Shown: piece after piece, positions 1 through 5,913 of the stretch
Layout of the letters: each line of letters begins with the position of its first letter
How positions within the stretch are numbered: position 1 is the first letter of the stretch
DNA from: CALJTV01 sp034433775
GTDB taxonomy: Bacteria; Chloroflexota; Dehalococcoidia; GIF9; UBA5629
Assembly (NCBI GenBank): GCA_034433775.1
Contig: DAOUAI010000024.1
Location: 1 to 7,255, forward strand
Reading direction: 5' to 3'
Length of the DNA stretch: 7,255 nucleotides
Made by a program: the position numbers and the translations under genes
Notes under the pieces: model-generated
Database searches by the model: none
Told to the model about the DNA's origin: nothing
What the model saw: only the letters and a program-made list of their open reading frames with translations

Positions 1-1
1 A

Positions 2-1789
2 ACCTTAAACTGGACGAACAACGACCCCGGTATCACTGAGTTCTATGTTCAGGTGTCTGCTAAGGACAGGGAGGGTAACTGGTCATCGCACCGTGAGACT
101 GTGCATATAACACAGCCGTATGAGACCTTCCCGGCAATATATGCCCTGGGAATCGACAATCCGGAAACCCCTGAGATAAGCTGGGACAGGATGGTGGAGG
201 TATTTGGCAACGAGGAGTGCTCTTGGGGTGCAGTTGACAACCAATGGGCTTCGTTGCTGTATGACAATTTATTCAAGACCATAGCCGCAAAAGGACACTG
301 CTTTGGCATAAGCACCACAGCGCTGGAGTTTTACCATCGGAGGATAACTCCGGACACGCTACAGAATGGCATATACCCGCTCAGCTACGACCAGGACTAT
401 ACCTGGCAATATGTACAGGACAGGCAGGGTGCACAGTGTTCAGCCGAAGTCGCCGTTCCTGCAATTCAACAATATTTACAATACGTACCCGGACGCTCCC
501 ACCTCGAAAAGTTGACACAGATAGAGAATGACCTCAGAAATGGTAACCCGGGGATCATATCTATACTAAACGGCCTCAGTGGCAGCGTGCACGACATCAG
601 AGGACATGCGTTGGTCCCATGGATGGTAAGACATATGCCTGATGGCACCATCAGAGTTTATGTGTACGACTGCAACCGTGAGATAGACAGGAATGCGACT
701 TCGAGGGCTGATTTCGCTAACTTTGCGCACTTCCCCTACATCACTATGAATAACACTGTGTGGAGCTTCCCTATGGGCGATGAGACCTGGTCTGACATGC
801 TCTTATATACTTCCTACGAAAATGCCATCGGCGATGCCTCACAAGAACGGCATATCACCTACCCTATATACAATGTAACAGTCACCGACCACGATTTACC
901 CACTGATATACGCTATGTGGTGGACACCTTATGGTGCTTGGTCGGTGGCGACGCTGATGTCTATGTCGAGGACAACGCCGGTAACATCACCGGTATATAT
1001 CAGGGGAGACTTCGCACTGATATACCAGGCTCGGCTCCACTGATAATAGCTATGGCTGCTGGCACCTTCCCCGACCACGAAGTTTACGCCCTTCCCAATG
1101 ACAGGGATCTAGTCATTCATGTAGTTGGCAATAAACAGGGCAGCTACAACCTCGGGCTGATGGACGGTAAATCGCTCTATGCAGTCAGGAATAAGGCTAT
1201 TTCTTCTGGTGTCGAGGATATAATGCGAATCGGACTCTTCGAGGGAGCAGTGGGAAACCGCATGGAACTCATATTAGGAGCAGGGGATGACGACTTTGAA
1301 GCTGATATTGGACACAGGTTCGCCCCACGTCCGGGCACGGCGATAAAGAGAGAGTCTATAGAACGGGTCTGGACTCTGGACAACATTTCAGCGGATGCAG
1401 GTGCAGAGCTTGGTGTTTATGTTGAGGAGGGTGGTGATAGCCTGATAGTGGAGAACACCGGTGAGGGAAATATAGAGTTTGACGTAACCGCCCAAAGCAC
1501 CGAGTCACTCGAATCTTTTGAACAAGGGCAGGAGCCATCATACATGCCTAGCTCAACCGAAGAAGATGTGGTGCTTGAACCAGGACGAGGCGTTACCCTT
1601 ACACCAGAAAACTGGACAACCACGGAGGAAAGAGGACGGTTGCATACACTGGGACACAAAGCCGGCAGAAGGGGCGCATTCCCAATTATCCCAGTGATTA
1701 TCGGTGCCGTTGCAATCGCTGCAATTGCCGCAGTAACTATGGTGCTGCTCAAAAAAGGAACAGTTAAAAAGGGCACCAAAAACGCATAA
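2..1789 (+). CDS. Membrane-anchored surface protein with putative papain-like cysteine peptidase module (5' partial)
   Basis: The frame is open to the left edge. The 17 codons before the first possible start (GTG at 53) read as plausible protein, ending an Ig/FN3-like strand pattern (ITEFYVQVSAKDREGNW), so I treat the gene as truncated by the window rather than starting at 53. Numbering from that GTG, residues about 45-215 look like a papain-fold module: GHCFG with Cys83, GHALVPW with His185 about 100 residues later, then YDCN with Asp206/Asn208. That Cys-His-Asp/Asn order suits a cysteine peptidase or related transferase. Residues about 265-480 are rich in predicted beta strands, followed by an acidic Ser/Glu-rich linker (about 480-510). 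A hydrophobic segment at 543-566 and a short Lys-rich tail form a C-terminal membrane anchor, which suggests an exported protein with its bulk outside. No signal peptide can be seen because the N terminus is missing. Catalytic activity is inferred only; a non-enzymatic domain is possible. No symbol recognised. Confidence 0.72.
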   Translation, partial: TLNWTNNDPGITEFYVQVSAKDREGNWSSHRETVHITQPYETFPAIYALGIDNPETPEISWDRMVEVFGNEECSWGAVDNQWASLLYDNLFKTIAAKGHCFGISTTALEFYHRRITPDTLQNGIYPLSYDQDYTWQYVQDRQGAQCSAEVAVPAIQQYLQYVPGRSHLEKLTQIENDLRNGNPGIISILNGLSGSVHDIRGHALVPWMVRHMPDGTIRVYVYDCNREIDRNATSRADFANFAHFPYITMNNTVWSFPMGDETWSDMLLYTSYENAIGDASQERHITYPIYNVTVTDHDLPTDIRYVVDTLWCLVGGDADVYVEDNAGNITGIYQGRLRTDIPGSAPLIIAMAAGTFPDHEVYALPNDRDLVIHVVGNKQGSYNLGLMDGKSLYAVRNKAISSGVEDIMRIGLFEGAVGNRMELILGAGDDDFEADIGHRFAPRPGTAIKRESIERVWTLDNISADAGAELGVYVEEGGDSLIVENTGEGNIEFDVTAQSTESLESFEQGQEPSYMPSSTEEDVVLEPGRGVTLTPENWTTTEERGRLHTLGHKAGRRGAFPIIPVIIGAVAIAAIAAVTMVLLKKGTVKKGTKNA

Positions 1790-1930
1790 GACCGAATAAA
1801 AAGCAGGATGAGCCTTTAGCTGTATCCAGCGTCAGGCTGTAAGTACAACTGCCTCTTCGTAAGCGCAGTGGGTCAGTTGTGACGTTATGCTGCCGGGGCT
1901 TGACACAGCCTTGGTGCACTGCTTTGTAAT

Positions 1931-1958
1931 TTGACAACTCAGGCTCCATGGTCATAAA
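1931..1958 (+). promoter_or_regulatory. Candidate sigma70-like promoter
   Basis: A perfect -35 hexamer TTGACA (1931-1936) is followed after 16 bases by CATAAA (1953-1958), which matches the -10 consensus at 4 of 6 positions. Another TTGACA lies 31 bases upstream (1900-1905), with weaker -10 candidates (TTGTAA/TGTAAT, 1924-1930) at 18-19 base spacing. Transcription from here would give a 5' leader of roughly 95 bases before the dehydrogenase gene. This is a consensus match by eye only. Confidence 0.3.
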
Positions 1959-2014
1959 CTTTGCTTTTAAATAAGAGCTTCCGCAGGCTGATAACCCTCT
2001 TCTAAGAGACGGGC

Positions 2015-2020
2015 TATAAT
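2015..2020 (+). promoter_or_regulatory. Perfect -10 hexamer TATAAT upstream of the dehydrogenase gene
   Basis: TATAAT sits 40 bases before the ATG at 2061, a good distance for a short 5' leader. No good -35 lies 16-18 bases upstream (the bases near 1991-1997 read ATAACCC), and the TG of an extended -10 is absent. If used, it may need an activator. The palindrome CTCTT-CT-AAGAG (1997-2008) falls in the -10/-35 spacer and could be an operator. Confidence 0.35.
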
Positions 2021-2047
2021 AAAGTCGTGTACAACCGGCTCACGATC

Positions 2048-2052
2048 GGAGA
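2048..2052 (+). promoter_or_regulatory. Ribosome binding site for the dehydrogenase gene
   Basis: GGAGA is followed by an 8-base gap to the ATG at 2061. It supports that ATG as the start, together with a protein that begins in the usual way for the family, with a beta strand (VNLLVTAPL). Confidence 0.6.
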
Positions 2053-2060
2053 GACCGAAT

Positions 2061-3062
2061 ATGGTAGCAGAAAAGGTCAATTTGCTGGTCACCGCACCGC
2101 TGGACGGGACGAGTTTACAGCGGATCAAGAGCGTTAGCGATAGGATAAAGCTGATAGACGCCTCGGGGTTACTTCGCGCCGAAAGCAAGGGTGACAGCAG
2201 CGCCACAAAGGAACTGGATGCGCTTCTGACTGAGGCTGAGGTGATATACGGCTTCAGACTGCCTAAAGACCTAATACGTCGGGCTACCAAGCTGAAGTGG
2301 GTGCAGGTGATGTCCGCCGGGGTGGATAGATTCCTGGAGGATGAGGAGTTCCGCAAAAGTAAAGTGGTGCTGACCAATGTCAGCGGCATCCACGGGGTGC
2401 CCATTGGCGAGTTCGTCCTGGGGATGATGCTGATGTTTGCCAAGCAGGCGCCGCTGTGTTTCCAGCTTAAACAGCAGCGGCAATGGGGACGGTTTGTACC
2501 CACAGTGTTACGCTCCAAGACGGTGGGAATAGTGGGGCTGGGCAGCATCGGCAGGGAGGTCGCCCGGCTGGCTAAGGCTTTCCGCATGAGGGTGGTGGCT
2601 ACCCGCCGTTCTGCCCGTGGAGCAGGACGTGCTAGATACGTTGATGTGCTATATCCTCCTGACCAGCTACATCGGCTACTTTCCGAGAGCGACTTCGTGG
2701 TGCTGGCTTTGCCACTTACTCCAGAAAGCAAAGGACTGATCGGCGAGCGGGAACTGCGCAGTATGAAGCCTACCGCCTACTTGATAAATATAGCCAGAGG
2801 AGAGATAGTGGATGAACAGGCGCTGGTCCGCGCACTGGAGGAGCGCTGGATCGCCGGGGCGGGGCTGGACGTGTTCGCCACCGAACCGTTACCCCCGGAC
2901 AGCCGTCTCTGGGGGTTTCCCAATGTGGTCTTCAGCCCCCATGTTGCCGGGGGTATGGAGGACTATGTGGCGCAGGCGACGGAGGTGTTCTGCGAAAACC
3001 TGAGACGTTACTTGAGCGGCAAAAGGCTGCTTAATGTGGTGAACAAGAATAGAGGCTACTGA
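2061..3062 (+). CDS. D-isomer-specific 2-hydroxyacid dehydrogenase, probably NADP(H)-preferring
   Basis: This 333-residue protein has the full architecture and usual length of the D-2-hydroxyacid dehydrogenase family, which reversibly reduces 2-oxoacids to D-2-hydroxyacids in the cytoplasm. The N-terminal part (about 1-100) plus the C-terminal tail forms the substrate domain. Residues about 105-285 form the Rossmann domain, with the glycine motif GLGSIG at 159-164. The catalytic trio is present: Arg246 (NIARGEIVDE), Glu275 (LDVFATEPL) and His294 (FSPHVAGG). The second Rossmann strand ends in TRRSAR (181-186) rather than the usual Asp, which in this family points to NADPH, as in glyoxylate/hydroxypyruvate reductases. 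The exact substrate cannot be told; candidates are glyoxylate, hydroxypyruvate or another 2-oxoacid. It lacks the C-terminal regulatory domain of long SerA enzymes. The gene appears monocistronic and its last 7 bases overlap the end of the opposing cluster. Confidence 0.9.
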   Translation: MVAEKVNLLVTAPLDGTSLQRIKSVSDRIKLIDASGLLRAESKGDSSATKELDALLTEAEVIYGFRLPKDLIRRATKLKWVQVMSAGVDRFLEDEEFRKSKVVLTNVSGIHGVPIGEFVLGMMLMFAKQAPLCFQLKQQRQWGRFVPTVLRSKTVGIVGLGSIGREVARLAKAFRMRVVATRRSARGAGRARYVDVLYPPDQLHRLLSESDFVVLALPLTPESKGLIGERELRSMKPTAYLINIARGEIVDEQALVRALEERWIAGAGLDVFATEPLPPDSRLWGFPNVVFSPHVAGGMEDYVAQATEVFCENLRRYLSGKRLLNVVNKNRGY

Positions 3063-3835
3063 GCGGAAGCCCCTGAACAGGCCTGCATCGCTGCGCCCAG
3101 CGCGGTAATCATCTGGGGTTGTGATGGCAGGAGCAGCTTTATACCCAGTCCTGTTTCCACGGCAGTGACGAGCCCCAGATTCAAAGCACCACCCCCGCAT
3201 ATGGCGCAGGGCTGGTCCAGCCCCACCTTTTTGACCAGCGAGACAACCTTGCTGGCAAGTGCCAGGTTGACCCCGGCAGCGATGTCCGGTGCGGGCACTC
3301 CCTCGGCTACTCTGGTGATAGCCTCCGATTCGCCGAATACAGCGCAGCCGGTGCTGAAGGTGATCGGGCTTTTCGATTTGAGTGACATGGGACCGAAGTC
3401 CTCGAGTCGGATGCGGAGCACATTGGCGATAACCTCGATGAAGCGACCGCTCCCGGCAGCGCATTTTTCGCTGACAGCAAAGGTGACCACCATCCCATTG
3501 CTGTCCAGTTTAATCACCCTGGTGGACTGGGCACCGATATCGATAGCGGTCTTTGCTTCGGGGAAGACCCTGTTTATACCCCTGGCGGTGCAGACGATAT
3601 CGCTCACTTTGCTGGCGGCGAAGGTCACGTTCCCCGCGCCGATGCCAGTAGCTATCACCTCTATTGACGGTGGTGCCTGTCCTAATTTAGCCAGAAGTTC
3701 CTCCTTTACGGTGCTGGCAGTAGCTTGATGGTTGAAGCCCGAGAGCCTGACCGCAGTGGCAATGATCTCTGAGTCCCTGAGCAGCACCCCCTTGCTGTAA
3801 GCGGCACCGATGTCTATACCGATACACCAGCCCAT
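3056..3835 (-). CDS. BadF/BadG/BcrA/BcrD-type ATPase subunit (second, divergent activase)
   Basis: This is the last gene of the cluster: 259 residues, about the length of HgdC, the activator of 2-hydroxyglutaryl-CoA dehydratase. Family members are ASKHA-fold ATPases that bridge a [4Fe-4S] cluster between two chains and use ATP to drive low-potential electron transfer. The two cluster cysteines are Cys125 (EKCAAGSG) and Cys164 (TGCAVF), 39 apart as in the neighbouring ATPase. GIDIG (6-10), IDIGAQ (98-103) and CGGGALN (203-209) mark the nucleotide site. Unlike its neighbour, the first phosphate loop reads DIGAAYSK, not DIGSTMTK, and the second reads DIGAQSTR, not DIGGQDAK, so its ATP site may behave differently. 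It starts at an ATG with a strong AGGAG 7 bases upstream. I read it as one half of a heterodimer with the 289-residue ATPase, in the manner of BcrA/BcrD or BzdP/BzdQ; which half is which I cannot say. Confidence 0.88.
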   Translation of the reverse strand: MGWCIGIDIGAAYSKGVLLRDSEIIATAVRLSGFNHQATASTVKEELLAKLGQAPPSIEVIATGIGAGNVTFAASKVSDIVCTARGINRVFPEAKTAIDIGAQSTRVIKLDSNGMVVTFAVSEKCAAGSGRFIEVIANVLRIRLEDFGPMSLKSKSPITFSTGCAVFGESEAITRVAEGVPAPDIAAGVNLALASKVVSLVKKVGLDQPCAICGGGALNLGLVTAVETGLGIKLLLPSQPQMITALGAAMQACSGASAQ

Positions 3836-3842
3836 TGCTTGG

Positions 3843-3847
3843 CTCCT
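3843..3847 (-). promoter_or_regulatory. Ribosome binding site AGGAG for the 259-residue ATPase
   Basis: AGGAG on the minus strand lies 7 bases before the ATG at 3835-3833. It overlaps the TAG stop (3848-3846) of the preceding ATPase gene, so ribosomes ending there could reinitiate. This suggests translational coupling of the two partner subunits. Confidence 0.7.
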
Positions 3848-4715
3848 AGCTGTAGAAGGTGGCTTTCTCCAAGCGGCGCTGTCTTGCCCCCAGCGGCTTG
3901 CCCTGAGCGACCAGCTTCATTGCCCGCTCCTTTGCCAGCAGGGCAGCGCCTAGGGCGCCGGTGAGCAATGGTTCTTCAGGGACGAGCAGGCTGCAGCCGA
4001 GGCTCTGACTCATTGCCTGCACCATGCCGATGTTCTTGGCGACGCCGCCGGTGAGCACAACATCAGGCTCTATCCCCAGCCTCCGTGCCAGCGCTGCCAC
4101 CCTCTCGGCAAGGGTATGGTGCAGACCAGCGATGATGTCCTCTATCTTCACTCCCTGCGATAGGTGCATGACCACCTCCTGCTGGGCGAAGATGGTACAC
4201 ATATTGCTGATATCCACCGGGCTCGTTGCCTGAAGTGATAGCTTTCCTAAGTCCTCAAGCCTTATACCTAGGCTGGAGGCGGTCAGCTCAAGGAACCTGC
4301 CGGTACCGGCGGCACACTTATCGTTCATGACGAAGTCCACCAGCCTCCCTTCGTTGACCTTGAAGCACTTGGCATCCTGTCCCCCGATGTCTATGGCCGT
4401 CCTGACGCCGGGAAACAGGCTGTAAACACCTCGGGCATGGCAGGAAAGCTCGGTGACCTGCTCATCGGCAAACGGGACATTGAACCTGCCATAGCCGGTG
4501 GCGATGATGTAGGCGATTTCATCTATGTTGAGTTTTGCCTGCTCCAGAGCCTGCTTCATCACCTCGTTGGCAAGGTGGCGGTGCTCCGGTCCGGTGGGAC
4601 CTTTGATAACAGAGAGCATTTTACCTGCGGCATTGATGACCACGGCTTTGGTCATGGTGGAGCCGATGTCGATGCCGGCGAAGTACGCCTTTTGCAGTGA
4701 AATCTGCTCAGCCAA
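3846..4715 (-). CDS. BadF/BadG/HgdC-type ATPase subunit (canonical activase)
   Basis: The 289-residue protein is a textbook acyl-CoA dehydratase activase / benzoyl-CoA reductase ATPase subunit. It shows GIDIGSTMTK (14-23) as phosphate loop 1, IDIGGQDAK (108-116) as phosphate loop 2, LTGGVAKN (221-228) at the adenosine side, and Cys134 (NDKCAAGTG) and Cys173 (SNMCTIF), 39 apart, for the inter-subunit [4Fe-4S] cluster. It should take electrons from ferredoxin or flavodoxin and pass them, with ATP hydrolysis, to the two large subunits. The only start upstream of GIDIG is a TTG at 4715-4713. An in-frame TAG lies seven codons further upstream with no ATG or GTG between. It overlaps the preceding gene by 8 bases and has no strong Shine-Dalgarno, suggesting coupled translation. 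A tail of about 30 residues (LVAQGKPLGARQRRLEKATFYS) extends past the core. Confidence 0.9.
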   Translation of the reverse strand: MAEQISLQKAYFAGIDIGSTMTKAVVINAAGKMLSVIKGPTGPEHRHLANEVMKQALEQAKLNIDEIAYIIATGYGRFNVPFADEQVTELSCHARGVYSLFPGVRTAIDIGGQDAKCFKVNEGRLVDFVMNDKCAAGTGRFLELTASSLGIRLEDLGKLSLQATSPVDISNMCTIFAQQEVVMHLSQGVKIEDIIAGLHHTLAERVAALARRLGIEPDVVLTGGVAKNIGMVQAMSQSLGCSLLVPEEPLLTGALGAALLAKERAMKLVAQGKPLGARQRRLEKATFYS

Positions 4716-5904
4716 TGGTTTCCAGAAATGCCTCTACTCTCGTCCTCATCGGCGCCAGCGAGCCTTCGGTATAATCGTATTCGATGTAGGTCGAGGGGAC
4801 GCTGATGCTGGCGAGGTAGTCCCTGACTGCTGGCACCTCGAAAGCGAAGGGGTCGCAGTACCTCACCAGCAATATAACTACGCCATCTATTTTCCAATCG
4901 GCGATGATGCGCTTGAGATAGCCGTAGCGGCTTTGCAGGTCTTTAAGGTAGTCCTTCTGCGTGGCGCTGGCGGCGGTCTGTCTGAAGGTGCGGGCGCAGG
5001 TTATTTCGTTCAAATAATAATCGGCGAGCGCGTTTATCGGCTCGGAGGTCAGCTTCACACTGCCGCGGTAAGGTCTGTAACCACCGCAGTCCTCGGCGAA
5101 TACCATGTTGGCATTGCTCTCCAGCATCGCCATCACATCGGCGTTGTCCGTGGTGCTGCCCCAGAGGAGCAGCCGGGCGCGCTTGGATGGCGGCTTGTCC
5201 TTACGCGCCTTCACCTCCTCGATGACCTCGGTGAGGAGTTGATTGCCTTCATTTACTGGCAGGCTCATCACTGCCTTCACCACCTGCAAGATTTCAGTAC
5301 CTGAAATAAGCGGTGGAGAGGACTTGGTGAGTTCGAACAAGGTCTGGACAAGGGTGCGCTGCTGATTGTGCACCTCGATAGCTTTCCGAAGGCTATCCGC
5401 TGAAAGTTTCCTGCCGGCGAGCGATTCCAGCGTGGTGACGAAACCCTTTAATTGGCTGGTGAAATAGCTCACAGACTCCGGCAGGACAGTCCCCGGCATA
5501 TCTATGAAATGGAAGTATGGCAGGGTGGTATATGACTGCCAGATGCGCGCCGTCTTCTCCTGTGGGTCGCTGGCGTGGATGGCGACCATACCGTTGAGGA
5601 AATCGTGCTTACCTTTTAGGGCGCAATCAAGACAGGAACGCATGATGGGGCAGAAGGAGGCTGGCAACACCCTGTCCGCCTCCGTCACCGGCTCCCTCAT
5701 CTCGCCATATATGCGGTAGGGAATGACACCGAGGGCGGTGAGCAATTCCAGGGGTGCATATACGCAGGGATAGCCTATCACCTTCTTCCCCTGGAACTGT
5801 AATTCTTTGGCTCTGCGAAAGCGGTCCTGGCAGATTTCTTGAACTCTAGCTAGCCCTTTAGCTGTCATTTCCATACCCCTGTAAAGAATTTTGTCCCGCA
5901 CCAT
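4708..5904 (-). CDS. Benzoyl-CoA reductase / 2-hydroxyacyl-CoA dehydratase subunit, BcrC/HgdB-like
   Basis: This 398-residue protein belongs to the HgdB/FldC/BcrC family of acyl-CoA-binding [4Fe-4S] subunits (usually about 375-390 residues). Landmarks are GYPCVYAPLELLTALGVIPYRIYGE (44-68), LPASFCPIMRSC (80-91), a long helical middle, LVRYCDPFAFE (346-356) and the C-terminal VPSTYIEYDY plus RTRVEAFLE stretch typical of the family. Matching it to the 446-residue partner suggests Cys47, Cys85 and Cys350 as cluster ligands; Cys91 and Cys94 are extra nearby cysteines. It would receive electrons from the ATPase pair and reduce the CoA-bound substrate with its partner subunit. The ATG at 5904 has a weak Shine-Dalgarno. 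An AGGGG at 5880-5876 stands 7 bases before an in-frame ATG at 5868 (Met13), so a 386-residue product is equally plausible. The gene lies 9 bases after the preceding one and overlaps the next by 8. Confidence 0.9.
   Translation of the reverse strand: MVRDKILYRGMEMTAKGLARVQEICQDRFRRAKELQFQGKKVIGYPCVYAPLELLTALGVIPYRIYGEMREPVTEADRVLPASFCPIMRSCLDCALKGKHDFLNGMVAIHASDPQEKTARIWQSYTTLPYFHFIDMPGTVLPESVSYFTSQLKGFVTTLESLAGRKLSADSLRKAIEVHNQQRTLVQTLFELTKSSPPLISGTEILQVVKAVMSLPVNEGNQLLTEVIEEVKARKDKPPSKRARLLLWGSTTDNADVMAMLESNANMVFAEDCGGYRPYRGSVKLTSEPINALADYYLNEITCARTFRQTAASATQKDYLKDLQSRYGYLKRIIADWKIDGVVILLVRYCDPFAFEVPAVRDYLASISVPSTYIEYDYTEGSLAPMRTRVEAFLETIG
5876..5880 (-). promoter_or_regulatory. Possible ribosome binding site for an internal start (Met13)
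   Basis: AGGGG on the minus strand is spaced 7 bases from the ATG at 5868-5866. It is a better match than anything before the ATG at 5904, where only CAGAG occurs. It therefore bears on which start the BcrC/HgdB-like gene uses. Confidence 0.35.
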
Positions 5905-5913
5905 GCTCTGCTG

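Larger units (their letters stand above)
1790..2060. other. Intergenic spacer with candidate promoter elements, no gene
   Basis: This spacer separates two plus-strand genes. I see no tRNA, riboswitch or credible small gene in it. It holds two TTGACA hexamers (1900-1905 and 1931-1936), a perfect TATAAT (2015-2020), a short interrupted palindrome (1997-2008) and a 7-base inverted repeat, ACAACTG at 1845-1851 and CAGTTGT at 1874-1880. The latter has a 22-base loop and no T-run, so it is not a convincing terminator. No clear intrinsic terminator follows the surface-protein gene. Confidence 0.6.

Noticed and set aside
1845..1880. ACAACTG / CAGTTGT inverted repeat as a terminator
   Set aside because: The stem is only 7 bases with a 22-base loop and no following T-run.
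1764..1955. 63-codon minus-strand open frame in the spacer
   Set aside because: It overlaps the end of the surface-protein gene, has no convincing family features, and covers the candidate promoter region.
1833..1989. Three CAGGCT hexamers (1833, 1940, 1984)
   Set aside because: The spacing is irregular (107 and 44 bases) and the flanks are not shared, so chance is sufficient.
1967..2731. 254-codon minus-strand open frame
   Set aside because: It lies antisense to the clearly recognised dehydrogenase, is Ser/Arg-rich and low in recognisable motifs, and is best explained as a codon-usage shadow.
3165..3728. 187-codon plus-strand open frame
   Set aside because: It is opposite a well-conserved ATPase gene with all family motifs and has no motif of its own.
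4525..5304. 259-codon plus-strand open frame across two minus-strand genes
   Set aside because: It spans the junction of two recognised subunits in antisense, and its translation shows no domain.
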